A stretch of DNA of 64,000 bases from UKL13-2 sp031414695 (GTDB taxonomy: Bacteria; Pseudomonadota; Gammaproteobacteria; Burkholderiales; Usitatibacteraceae). Each line of letters opens with the position of its first letter. The stretch's first letter is position 1. The DNA is taken from assembly GCA_031414695.1 (NCBI GenBank), contig JANNWG010000062.1, positions 70,099 through 134,098 on the forward strand. The letters run 5' to 3'. Below are positions 18,115-25,697 of this stretch, one piece after another. The notes beneath the pieces are model-generated. The model saw nothing but the letters and a program-made list of their open reading frames with translations. It was not told the DNA's origin and ran no database searches. Position numbers and translations under genes: made by a program.

Positions 18115-20280
18115 ATGAAAAAAAATCATACCGTACCACTGTACTCACCATCGCCAATTTCTAAGCTCACTTTCGCAATTGCAGCCGTTACTTGTCTTCA
18201 AGTCCAGTTTGTTCAAGCCCAAAATGTAACAAACGCTGAGACTACAAAAGACACCAAAGAGGCCGATAAAAAGCCAATCAAAACTGAAGAAATTCGCGTA
18301 AACGCACAAATCGAAAAAGATGTCGGCTTCGCACCTACTGAGTCACAAACAGCCGGCAAATCACCCATGCGATTACTCGAAACGCCTCGCTCAATATCCA
18401 TTGTGACGCGCGAGTTAATGGAGTCACGGCAAATCAATACTTTGCAGCAAGCACTACAAACCGTTGCTGGTGTTAGCCCCGTTACGTTTGGTCGACGTGG
18501 TTTTGACGACACCAATATTCGCGGCTTTCGCTCGACAGAATCCATTCTGATTGATGGGCTTGCCCAAAGTGCTGGTATGTGGACACGCATTCAACCCTAT
18601 GGATATGAGCGCTTTGAAGTCCTCAAAGGTGCGTCGTCAATCTTGTTTGGTCAAGTACAACCCGGTGGCTTAATCAATGTGGTGAGTAAACGACCAAGTC
18701 GAGAGGCATTTCGCGAGTTGTCTCTCAATGTAGGCTCATTTGGACATCAGCAAATAGCCTTTGATATTAACCAGCCATACACCGAATCAGGCCGCGGCGC
18801 ACTGCGCGTCAATGGACTTTATTCAGACGCAAATGATCCAACTGATCATGTTTATTTCCGTACCAAATGGCTTGCCCCTTCTATCTCATTTGACTTAGGT
18901 CGTAATACGGACTTAGTTATATTTGCTACTACCAACCAAGCCGTCTGGCTACGTCAACAAGGCGTGACCCCATTCGGTACATTGCTACCTAATATTAATG
19001 GCACGATTCCTACATCGCGTTTTTCGGGTGAGCCAGGGTTTGGCCCATACGATGTAAGACGCAGTACCGGTGGCTACGCGTTCGAGCATCGTTTTTCAGA
19101 TGCCATTGTGCTGCGTCAAAACGTGCGTTCAGAGCGCGAAGAGGGCATAGGCCGCTTCGTGAGTAACGGCGCCTTACAAGCAAATTTCCGCCTACAAAAT
19201 CGCAATGTGTCGCTGCAAGAAATGGATTACTACTCAACAGCCACCGACACCTCCGTTTTAAGTACATTCAATACGGGCAATATCAAACATCAGCTTGTCA
19301 CCGGCTTTGACGCACGCCGCGCACTTAGCTTATTGCGTAATCGCGCCTGCACCCTTGCCCCGCTCGATTTATTCAACCCCGTATATAACTTACCAGTTGT
19401 GTGTCCCGCAACGAGAAGTGCGGATGCGCCATCAACGTTAGATGTGCGTGCAGTGTACTTGCAAGATCAAATTAAATTTGCCCAAGGCTGGACGCTATTA
19501 GTCGGTGCACGACGTGATCGCTCTGAAGTTGATACCTTTAACCGCATTACCAACCGACAAACCGTGCAGTTGAGTCGTGCGACAACATTTTCTGGCGGGC
19601 TCGTTTATGAGTTTGTAAAAGGCTGGGCAGGTTATGTCAGCTATGCTGAATCCTTTTTACCCGTTGCGGGGCTTACCTTTGCGGGTAAGCCGTTTGACCC
19701 TGAGACAGGTGAACAGGTCGAGGCGGGCATCAAATTTGAAGGCATGGGCGGGCGCATGACGGGCTCTTTAGCGGTATTTGACCTGCGTCGGCAAAACGTC
19801 ACCACCGCTGACCCAGTCAATGTGAATTTTTCAGTACAAACTGGTGAGCAGCAAGCCAAAGGCATTGAACTCGAAACCGCAATAGACCTAACCAGTGGCT
19901 GGAAGGCCAATGCTTCTTTTACCTACACCGATACCAAAGTGACTAAGGACAATAACGGCGCTATTCTCGGCAAGCCAATAAACTTAACACCGAAACGTAC
20001 TGCAGCACTGTGGGCGACTTATCGGCTGGCCGCATTTCCAGGCTTCACCGTTGGTTTTGGTGGCCGCTACACCTCTGATTTTGTCGGCACATTACCGTTT
20101 ACGCTGCCAGGTTATGTCGTTGTCGATACGTCCCTCATGTATCTAGGCCAAGGCTATCGAATCAACTTAAGTGCCAAAAATATTTTTGACAAAAAATATT
20201 ATGACGGCGCGATAAACGCCAACGTCGTTTCGCCTGCGCTACCGAGAAATTTCAGCGCCAGCGTTACTTGGTTTTTTTAA
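18115..20280 (+). CDS. TonB-dependent siderophore receptor
   Basis: Outer-membrane ligand-gated channel of 721 residues for a ferric siderophore. A signal peptide (about 1-36, ending VQA-QNV) is followed by a region that should hold the TonB box (EEIRVNA near residue 55). The plug domain carries ETPRSISIVTRELMESR, then NIRGFRSTESILIDGL and GASSILFGQVQPGGLINVVSKRPS, a siderophore-receptor hallmark. A 22-strand barrel ends in aromatic VTWFF. A PepSY membrane protein follows by 27 bases, so they are likely co-transcribed. The siderophore is not predictable. Confidence 0.93.
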   Translation: MKKNHTVPLYSPSPISKLTFAIAAVTCLQVQFVQAQNVTNAETTKDTKEADKKPIKTEEIRVNAQIEKDVGFAPTESQTAGKSPMRLLETPRSISIVTRELMESRQINTLQQALQTVAGVSPVTFGRRGFDDTNIRGFRSTESILIDGLAQSAGMWTRIQPYGYERFEVLKGASSILFGQVQPGGLINVVSKRPSREAFRELSLNVGSFGHQQIAFDINQPYTESGRGALRVNGLYSDANDPTDHVYFRTKWLAPSISFDLGRNTDLVIFATTNQAVWLRQQGVTPFGTLLPNINGTIPTSRFSGEPGFGPYDVRRSTGGYAFEHRFSDAIVLRQNVRSEREEGIGRFVSNGALQANFRLQNRNVSLQEMDYYSTATDTSVLSTFNTGNIKHQLVTGFDARRALSLLRNRACTLAPLDLFNPVYNLPVVCPATRSADAPSTLDVRAVYLQDQIKFAQGWTLLVGARRDRSEVDTFNRITNRQTVQLSRATTFSGGLVYEFVKGWAGYVSYAESFLPVAGLTFAGKPFDPETGEQVEAGIKFEGMGGRMTGSLAVFDLRRQNVTTADPVNVNFSVQTGEQQAKGIELETAIDLTSGWKANASFTYTDTKVTKDNNGAILGKPINLTPKRTAALWATYRLAAFPGFTVGFGGRYTSDFVGTLPFTLPGYVVVDTSLMYLGQGYRINLSAKNIFDKKYYDGAINANVVSPALPRNFSASVTWFF

Positions 20281-20307
20281 GCACCGACTAATAAATATGG
20301 AGCCGGT

Positions 20308-21474
20308 ATGAATCAACGTCAATTGTCTATTCTCTACTCGCTACACTCTTGGGCGGGTGTGGTTACGGGATTACTCCTATTTATTATTTGTTTTTCAGGC
20401 GCGGTGGTGGTGTTCAAAAATGAAATCGATTTATGGGCAAACCCATCGTTAAAAGACATGCCGCGCGTGGCGCAGCCGATTGGTGTTGATGCAGTAATAG
20501 CCGATGCAAAACGTAAGTATCCGCTGCATACAATCGAAAATATTGTTGTGCCGAATGAGATTTACCCGAATTATTTTGTCTTTCTGAAAGAGGGTAAAAA
20601 CGAGCGCATCAAATACGCTGCACGCGCTGATACTGGTGAATTGACGCAGCCTGTTGAGAGTCAACTCGGCCAGTACATTCGCGTACTGCATGTATTTTTG
20701 TTTTTTGGCCCGCGCTGGATTGTTGGTTTTCTCGGTGTGGCGATGCTGGTGCTAATTGGCACTGGTATTTTTATACATACCAAAATTGTTAAAGAGCTCT
20801 ACACGCAGCGCTGGCGACGCAGCTTTCGTTTAGTCGCCTCTGACCTTCACAAGGTCGCCGGCATTTGGGGGCTAGGCTTTCACATCCTTATAGCCTTTAC
20901 AGGCGCTTGGATTGGCCTAGCGCCCGTGTTCACGCGCGCCTATGATTTTGCGATGGCACCACCTGCTACTGAGGTGGCGATGAAAAAAGATAAAGCTTTC
21001 AAGGTTGATAAGGCAGATAAAGCACTATTGCCGATGTTAGCGGTTGATCCGCTGTTAACGAAGGCACGCACTGACTTGGCGGGGTTTGACATCACCAGCA
21101 TGAGCGTTCAGCACGCTGGTAAAGCGAATGCGATTCTCCGCATCAATGGCAATCTTGATGATAATCTGGCGAGTACGGCGCACATTCATTATTCGATGGT
21201 TGATGGCAAGATAATCAAAAAACATGATCCACGTGTGGAAGGGTTTTGGAGCCAAGCCAATAGCCTGATGGAGCCACTTCACTTTGGTGATTTCGGCGGT
21301 ATTGGACTAAAAATATTGTACTTTTTTCTTGGCATGACGCCTGCTATTTTGTCTCTGTCAGGCACGCTCTTATGGTTAGATAGGCGTAAAAAAATGCAGC
21401 GCGAATCTGCGTCGCTTGTGGGCATACCTGCATCGGATGTACCCGCTACATCACTAGGCGCCGCGCGTGTTTGA
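20308..21474 (+). CDS. PepSY-associated membrane protein, iron uptake
   Basis: Inner-membrane protein of 388 residues with about four hydrophobic segments: near 12-35, 140-160, 185-210 and 340-360. The N-terminus YSLHSWAGVVTGLLLFIICFSGAVVVFK and the WxxLHxxH-like layout are typical of PepSY-TM proteins. Some relatives act as siderophore-iron reductases. It follows a siderophore receptor and overlaps the next gene by 8 bases, so it is part of the same operon. Reductase activity here is an inference from context. Confidence 0.82.
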   Translation: MNQRQLSILYSLHSWAGVVTGLLLFIICFSGAVVVFKNEIDLWANPSLKDMPRVAQPIGVDAVIADAKRKYPLHTIENIVVPNEIYPNYFVFLKEGKNERIKYAARADTGELTQPVESQLGQYIRVLHVFLFFGPRWIVGFLGVAMLVLIGTGIFIHTKIVKELYTQRWRRSFRLVASDLHKVAGIWGLGFHILIAFTGAWIGLAPVFTRAYDFAMAPPATEVAMKKDKAFKVDKADKALLPMLAVDPLLTKARTDLAGFDITSMSVQHAGKANAILRINGNLDDNLASTAHIHYSMVDGKIIKKHDPRVEGFWSQANSLMEPLHFGDFGGIGLKILYFFLGMTPAILSLSGTLLWLDRRKKMQRESASLVGIPASDVPATSLGAARV

Positions 21475-22330
21475 GCGCACGATGATTGGGCTTTATGCTG
21501 GGCTCATGCCGGCTTTCACGGCGGTATGTGTTGCCGCACTTGTGCTGGGTAAAGACTTCGACTTACTGGGCAAAAAATTTAACCATGGCCCTTGGGTATT
21601 GGTATTTTGTTGGCTCGCTATATCGCTGCTAATCGCGCTAATCAAACGGCCAGTGACAGCATGGCGCGCTGGCCTCTACAGTAGCGCGTGTGTGCTTTTT
21701 ATCGGCGGTGTTGCAGGCATATTAAGCAGTGCGCCGCACAGTGAAATATTTTTACTTAGCCTGTGCTTGCTAGCAATATCATTGATTGCAACTGCCATGA
21801 TGATTGGCGAAGATAAAGTCAAACGCCCCAAAGATAAGCCCGTTGCCGCATTCACATCTGTTGTTGATGTCGTTCCCACGGACGATATAAGCTCGCCTGC
21901 TAAGTCATATGTAGAGTCAATATTGAGCGCCGCTACATTTAACGCCAAACGCTGGTTGTATTATTTTTTATTTGGATGGGCTGCATTAGTGTTTGTCGAG
22001 TCATTTCGATTCGCGCACATTATCGCGGTTGATCCACATCGTGGTGTAGGCATGTTTGGCGTGCTAATTGCGATACTGTTGCTCGTACCAGCTGCCTCAA
22101 TTGTGACCTGGTGGCCGCGAGCAGCCAGCGTACTGTATGCCGTAGCACTAGGTATTTTTGTGTGGCTCTACACGCGCGCCGATTTAGCGCAACTCATTGT
22201 TGCAGTAGTTATCAGTAGCATATTAGTCGTCACGACATGGTTTTTAGCCAAGTCTGCTACAGAAAATATTGCGCTAGCTGGGTCAGCTGCGGCAACTGCG
22301 GCTACTGAGGCTACTGAGGCTGATACATGA
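21467..22330 (+). CDS. Polytopic membrane protein of the siderophore operon
   Basis: Protein of 287 residues with about eight hydrophobic segments and little else; I do not recognise a named family. A soluble loop lies near residues 120-145 (KRPKDKPVAAFTSVV). The gene overlaps its neighbours at both ends (8 bases with the PepSY gene, 4 with the next), so the three are a translationally coupled set. Small membrane proteins such as DUF3649 and DUF3325 accompany PepSY genes in related operons; this one is longer. A role in siderophore-iron handling is inferred. Confidence 0.65.
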   Translation: MFERTMIGLYAGLMPAFTAVCVAALVLGKDFDLLGKKFNHGPWVLVFCWLAISLLIALIKRPVTAWRAGLYSSACVLFIGGVAGILSSAPHSEIFLLSLCLLAISLIATAMMIGEDKVKRPKDKPVAAFTSVVDVVPTDDISSPAKSYVESILSAATFNAKRWLYYFLFGWAALVFVESFRFAHIIAVDPHRGVGMFGVLIAILLLVPAASIVTWWPRAASVLYAVALGIFVWLYTRADLAQLIVAVVISSILVVTTWFLAKSATENIALAGSAAATAATEATEADT

Positions 22331-22674
22331 AAAGTTTTTTAGTGGGTATCGCTGTCTTGATGTTGAGCGTGGCAGGTATCGCCGCAACATTTGCCGCGTC
22401 AAACGCGCGCGCTGTTCAAATTGCCGCGCCTAGCGCGTGGTTTAAGCGTTATGGCGCACTAATAGCAGCTGCTGTATTGGTAATTGAAAGCCTATTTGCG
22501 GTGCACCTACTTGGCATCATGGCAGGCGTGTTTGTGGTGCTATCGGCATGGATGATTGGCGGGCTATTTTTTATATATGCCGTTAATGCATGGCCTGTAA
22601 TGTCAATGCGTTTCGCATTGATCGGTGGCGGCGTGGGGGTTGTGGGTGCTGCACTCACCACGCTAATTTCTTAA
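22327..22674 (+). CDS. Small membrane protein, possibly DUF3325-like
   Basis: Protein of 115 residues made of about four hydrophobic helices (near 5-25, 42-62, 66-88, 92-114). It overlaps the previous gene by ATGA, so it is translated with it. Size, helix count and position at the end of a receptor-PepSY operon resemble DUF3325 proteins. I could not verify a family match by eye. Confidence 0.6.
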   Translation: MKSFLVGIAVLMLSVAGIAATFAASNARAVQIAAPSAWFKRYGALIAAAVLVIESLFAVHLLGIMAGVFVVLSAWMIGGLFFIYAVNAWPVMSMRFALIGGGVGVVGAALTTLIS

Positions 22675-22699
22675 AAGCACGGTTATAAATTTAACGCTG

Positions 22700-22729
22700 C
22701 CGTTGTTTCCATCTATGCGGAAACAACGG
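22700..22729. terminator. Hairpin between convergent genes
   Basis: CCGTTGTTTCC (22700-22710) pairs perfectly with GGAAACAACGG (22719-22729). It sits between the convergent siderophore operon and azurin. It has no long T-run, so it may be a weak bidirectional terminator. Confidence 0.55.
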
Positions 22730-22746
22730 CGTTTAACTATGCAACC

Positions 22747-23220
22747 TTACGGCACTAATTTAAGCGTGCCCTTCATTAGCGACGCATGTCCCGGGAATGT
22801 GCAAAAAAATGCATAAGCATCTTTATCATTTAAGGCGCTGACTTTTAGCGTAGTAGTGGTGGTTTCGCCGCCGCCGATCATCTTGGTATAAGCCAAGACG
22901 CGCGTGTCTTTTGGTTTCACATATTCATTTGCAATACCAGCCGTGATGCCATCAGTGTTCACGGCTGCCATGTCTGCGGTTTTTGCAATGGCAAGGTTGT
23001 GTCCCATTGCCGCCTTTGGCATCTTGCCGACATGCTTAAGTGTGATGGTAAATTCTTTGCATTTTTTGCTGACGTCGATATTTTTAAGGTTGTACTGCAT
23101 TTGATCTGTGCTTTCAACCGTTGCGGCACATGCCTGTGCTGTGGCAGTTGATGCCGCAAAAATTGATAGTGATGCGGCTGCTATTGATAAAACGAACTGA
23201 TGTAAAAACTGGGATTTCAT
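22747..23220 (-). CDS. azu: Azurin (periplasmic blue copper protein)
   Basis: Electron carrier of 157 residues with a signal peptide (about 1-29, ending ATAQA). Copper ligands are visible: His in AAMGHNLAI, and Cys, His and Met in FFCTFPGHASLMKG near the C-terminus. The disulfide pair is consistent with Cys31 and the CKEF cysteine. A Fur-box-like sequence lies about 95 bases upstream. Iron-block location and that site suggest iron-responsive expression, which is unusual for a copper protein and is an inference. Confidence 0.95.
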   Translation of the reverse strand: MKSQFLHQFVLSIAAASLSIFAASTATAQACAATVESTDQMQYNLKNIDVSKKCKEFTITLKHVGKMPKAAMGHNLAIAKTADMAAVNTDGITAGIANEYVKPKDTRVLAYTKMIGGGETTTTTLKVSALNDKDAYAFFCTFPGHASLMKGTLKLVP

Positions 23221-23312
23221 GTTGTCTCCATTGGTTTGATGTAACGCACTGGCTGTATGCCATTGTTAGTCAGTAACGACGTACCTTACGTAAAGTTTAC
23301 ACACAAAATTTG

Positions 23313-23332
23313 TGAATGAGAATGATTATTGT
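23313..23332 (-). promoter_or_regulatory. Fur-box-like site upstream of azurin
   Basis: GAATGAGAATGATTATTGTT resembles the consensus GATAATGATAATCATTATC, with AATGAGAATGATTATT as the core. It lies about 95 bases upstream of azurin. Confidence 0.55.
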
Positions 23333-23370
23333 TGTAAAAATAATGACGATATTGAACGTTAAATATTGAA

Positions 23371-23388
23371 CTAGACCGCACGGTCTAG
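23371..23388. promoter_or_regulatory. TetR-type operator palindrome
   Basis: CTAGACCGCACGGTCTAG is a perfect 8-2-8 inverted repeat. The TAGACCG/CGGTCTA half-sites are those bound by TetR-family regulators such as NemR. No regulator gene lies next to it. Confidence 0.5.
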
Positions 23389-23552
23389 ATCGTCAATTAA
23401 ATAGCGTTTGGCTGGCAAAGCCCGCTAATAGGCGCATTCAGAGGGCTGCTTGCACGCGTGGGCGTGCAGACTATGCCTGCTAGTGTTCCATATCAACAAA
23501 CTGCGATATTTAAAAATAACAAATAAATAACAAAAAAAGCTGAAAAATAGCG

Positions 23553-23582
23553 TTGACAATGAGAATGATTCTCAATTAACAT
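23553..23582 (+). promoter_or_regulatory. Fur-controlled sigma-70 promoter of hemP
   Basis: The -35 box TTGACA (23553-23558) and -10 box TAACAT (23577-23582) are 18 bases apart. The spacer is filled by the Fur box AATGAGAATGATTCTCAAT (23558-23576), whose central 15 bases are a perfect palindrome. Bound Fur would exclude RNA polymerase. Confidence 0.88.
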
Positions 23583-23665
23583 ACATTTGTTAGTTAAATC
23601 TTACGCCTAGCGCATGCGGCATGTAACAGCGCCAAAAAAATCATTTTCATACGACAAGGAAAATC

Positions 23666-23866
23666 ATGATCTCAAGTTCAACGCTCAGGTTGCCGCAGTC
23701 TTTGCATGTGGCAACAGCAACAGCAACGCAATTGCCGACGCAAACTATCCCTCGTATTGAGAGTCAACAATTGTTTGGCAATAGCGCTTTGATTTACATT
23801 GGCCACAACGGCGAGCAATATCGCTTGCAACGCACACGTGCGAATAAATTGATTTTGACTAAATGA
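23666..23866 (+). CDS. hemP: Hemin uptake protein HemP
   Basis: Small cytosolic protein of 66 residues of the HemP family. The conserved C-terminal part reads ESQQLFGNSALIYIGHNGEQYRLQ, then RTRANKLILTK, the family signature. In Burkholderia, HemP activates the haem receptor gene. A good ribosome binding site (AAGGAAA) precedes the ATG, and the promoter holds a Fur box. No haem receptor lies beside it. The stop codon overlaps the start of a 50-residue membrane ORF by ATGA. Confidence 0.92.
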   Translation: MISSSTLRLPQSLHVATATATQLPTQTIPRIESQQLFGNSALIYIGHNGEQYRLQRTRANKLILTK

Positions 23867-24015
23867 ATAGCGGCACTGAGCAATCGAGAAGGCTCTATAC
23901 ACTCAACAAACCATCAGTATGGAAAAAGCGTGCCGCGCTTTATGCTGAGTTGTTATTTTGGGCGGCAGTATGTGGACTCATCTGGGTAATAGTCCCGTTA
24001 CAGGCAAGCCATTAA
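23863..24015 (+). CDS. Small membrane ORF coupled to hemP (50 residues)
   Basis: The start ATG overlaps the hemP stop (ATGA), a usual sign of translational coupling. The 50 residues have a basic N-terminal half (KPSVWKKRAA) and a single hydrophobic helix (about 29-46, ELLFWAAVCGLIWVIVPL). The basic side predicts that the N-terminus faces the cytoplasm. I know no family for it. Its expression under Fur control with hemP suggests a role in haem or iron uptake. Confidence 0.6.
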   Translation: MNSGTEQSRRLYTLNKPSVWKKRAALYAELLFWAAVCGLIWVIVPLQASH

Positions 24016-24025
24016 GAGATAAGTA

Positions 24026-24101
24026 AGTTTGATAAATTCGTTTATTGGCGGGCGTTTTGGAGCTAAAAATCTTGAAAACGCCCGCCAATAAATGACTTTA
24101 C
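24026..24101. repeat. Intergenic palindrome, best copy (family member f)
   Basis: TTTATTGGCGGGCGTTTT (24041-24058) is exactly complementary to 24075-24092, an 18-bp stem with a 16-base loop. This is the least decayed copy in the window and defines the arm consensus. Confidence 0.85.
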
Positions 24102-24102
24102 A

Positions 24103-24164
24103 CATAAGTTCTGCGTTTTCAAGATATGTAGCCCTAAATGCCCAGCAATAAACAAGTTTATTAA
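24103..24164. repeat. Intergenic palindrome, decayed second copy
   Basis: TAGCCCTAAATGCCCAGC and AATAAACAAGTTTATT retain the right-arm and edge features of the repeat. It abuts the stop of the HAMP gene. Confidence 0.4.
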
Positions 24165-24857
24165 CTAGCGTTTCAACAGCTTGATGGCTTCTTCTGTGCT
24201 GCGGCGTAAACGATTAAATGCGACGCCCAATACGCTGATTTCATCGTTATTCGTAGGCCGAAATTCGGGCACTGAAAAATTACCAATCGAGACGGCATCA
24301 GCACGAGCGGACATTTCCGCGACAGGGCGTACGATCAATCTGTCTAGCAAAATATTGAGCACAATAAAGACGGCTAAAAATACCACGCCAAGCGAGCTTA
24401 AAAATGTGGTGAGCGCTAGTGTGGCGCTCATGGTGATGGTGTTGTAATCAATAACGATGCTGCGAATACGCGGCGCTTGATCAGTGACGCGAATTTGTCT
24501 TAGCAACACGAGTTTGGCTGCACCAGAAGCATTGAAAAATTTATCGGTGAGTGCATTTTGGCCTTGGCTGTTGGTGCTGAGTAGTTTTCGTACAGCTTCA
24601 CCTTCAACGCCTGACTGTATGTCGGACTCGTCAAACTCTCGTACTTTCATGTCAACGATGCGAGAGCCTAAGCCACTCGCTATGCGCGAGTCAATGTTAG
24701 CGATAGCCGTTGCATCGAGCACCATATTAGCGACGCGCTTTGCATCATCTACTGCCTGTGTTTGTAAATAGCGATTTGCAATGACCGCCACAGTCGCAAA
24801 TCCTGCTATAAAAATCGCGACCAAAATTAAATTAAATTTGAGCCGTAAGCCCATCAA
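24165..24857 (-). CDS. Membrane protein with HAMP domain and no output domain
   Basis: Protein of 230 residues with two membrane helices (about 5-26 and 147-171) around a periplasmic region of about 120 residues. It ends in a HAMP linker (about 171-225; LIVRPVAEMSARADAVSIGNFSVPEF, read as RPVAEMS and FSVPEF). There is no kinase, cyclase or chemotaxis output domain. The periplasmic part looks like the start of a DUF3365-type sensor region. It lies 33 bases after the duplicated-domain gene, so the two are probably one operon. It may pass a signal to that partner. Confidence 0.7.
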   Translation of the reverse strand: MMGLRLKFNLILVAIFIAGFATVAVIANRYLQTQAVDDAKRVANMVLDATAIANIDSRIASGLGSRIVDMKVREFDESDIQSGVEGEAVRKLLSTNSQGQNALTDKFFNASGAAKLVLLRQIRVTDQAPRIRSIVIDYNTITMSATLALTTFLSSLGVVFLAVFIVLNILLDRLIVRPVAEMSARADAVSIGNFSVPEFRPTNNDEISVLGVAFNRLRRSTEEAIKLLKR

Positions 24858-24890
24858 ATTTTCCTTAGGATGTTATTTATTACAACAAAA

Positions 24891-25460
24891 TTAATGCGCG
24901 TGCCAGGTTCCGTTGCCGGTGCGAACGCTTAAGAAAAAACTATCACGCTCTTCTGGTGTGCGCAGGTGGCCGGCTAAACGCTCAAAAAATTCACGTGAAT
25001 TTTTTGACGCAGCCGCATAGCGTGATACCAGCACGCCTGCTAATGGGCCGATGATGGGCGCCAGTGCTGCCTCGCCGCGTTGGGCTAATTCAGCCGTCAC
25101 GGGTGTGGCAGGGCGATTGTTGCCTTCTGCATCGGTTTCGAGCAGTGCCGCACTTTCTAGATTTGTCAGTGGCAATGACGATTCATTGGTGTGACTTAAT
25201 TCTTCTTGATAGTCATTTACGATACGCTTGCCGGATTTCATAAACACTTCGCGCTTGGCCATATCATCTATGTGATTCGCAACATGGCGCAGTAGCTCAT
25301 TTACATTATCGGAGCCGCGCGCTGCTCGCTTAACTGTTGTGATGGAATAGGGGCCTAAAAACGGCAGTAGCGCGCGCGTTAGGTCAGCCAAAAGACCAGG
25401 GTCAAATGTATTCAGGCTTTCGTCTGGTGTTTGAGCAGATGTGTTGGTAATTTTTTGCAT
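24891..25460 (-). CDS. Protein with a duplicated helical domain
   Basis: Soluble protein of 189 residues with no membrane segment. The halves can be aligned: LLPFLGPYSITTVKRAARGS (about 30-50), followed by NVNELLRHVANHIDD and REVFM, against LAPIIGPLAGVLVSRYAAAS (about 133-152), NSREFFERLAGHLRT and RDSFF. I recall this domain as the C-terminal part of some betaproteobacterial Ser/Thr kinases, but that is memory, not a search. It would then be a stand-alone double copy, which may bind a kinase or its partner. Confidence 0.65.
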   Translation of the reverse strand: MQKITNTSAQTPDESLNTFDPGLLADLTRALLPFLGPYSITTVKRAARGSDNVNELLRHVANHIDDMAKREVFMKSGKRIVNDYQEELSHTNESSLPLTNLESAALLETDAEGNNRPATPVTAELAQRGEAALAPIIGPLAGVLVSRYAAASKNSREFFERLAGHLRTPEERDSFFLSVRTGNGTWHAH

Positions 25461-25697
25461 GTTCTGTTAGGGGGTTTAGTGTTTCAAGTGATGCGCCACT
25501 TCTGCACCCAAATTGTTTTTTTTCTTAGTACTGTTACATTACTTAGGATTTTGACTGTGATTTAACATTTAGTCACTAATTAACTATATTTTGTGGGCGA
25601 ATTCCGCGAAATAACACGATTAGGGGGTGGGCGAATTGGTAAATAGTAAGCAAAAATCGCGCCTCCTCTTTATTGTCTACGCCAAACGTGTCGAATA
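25461..25697. other. Gene-free interval before nadA terminus
   Basis: AT-rich sequence of 237 bases with no clear gene. It probably carries the promoter of the duplicated-domain gene. Confidence 0.5.

Larger units (their letters stand above)
23221..23665. other. Regulatory interval between azurin and hemP
   Basis: No gene is apparent in these 445 bases. The interval holds two Fur-like sites (23313-23332 and 23558-23576), a TetR-type palindrome (23371-23388) and a sigma-70 promoter for hemP. Bases 23395-23520 are GC-richer and may be a decayed gene. Confidence 0.6.
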
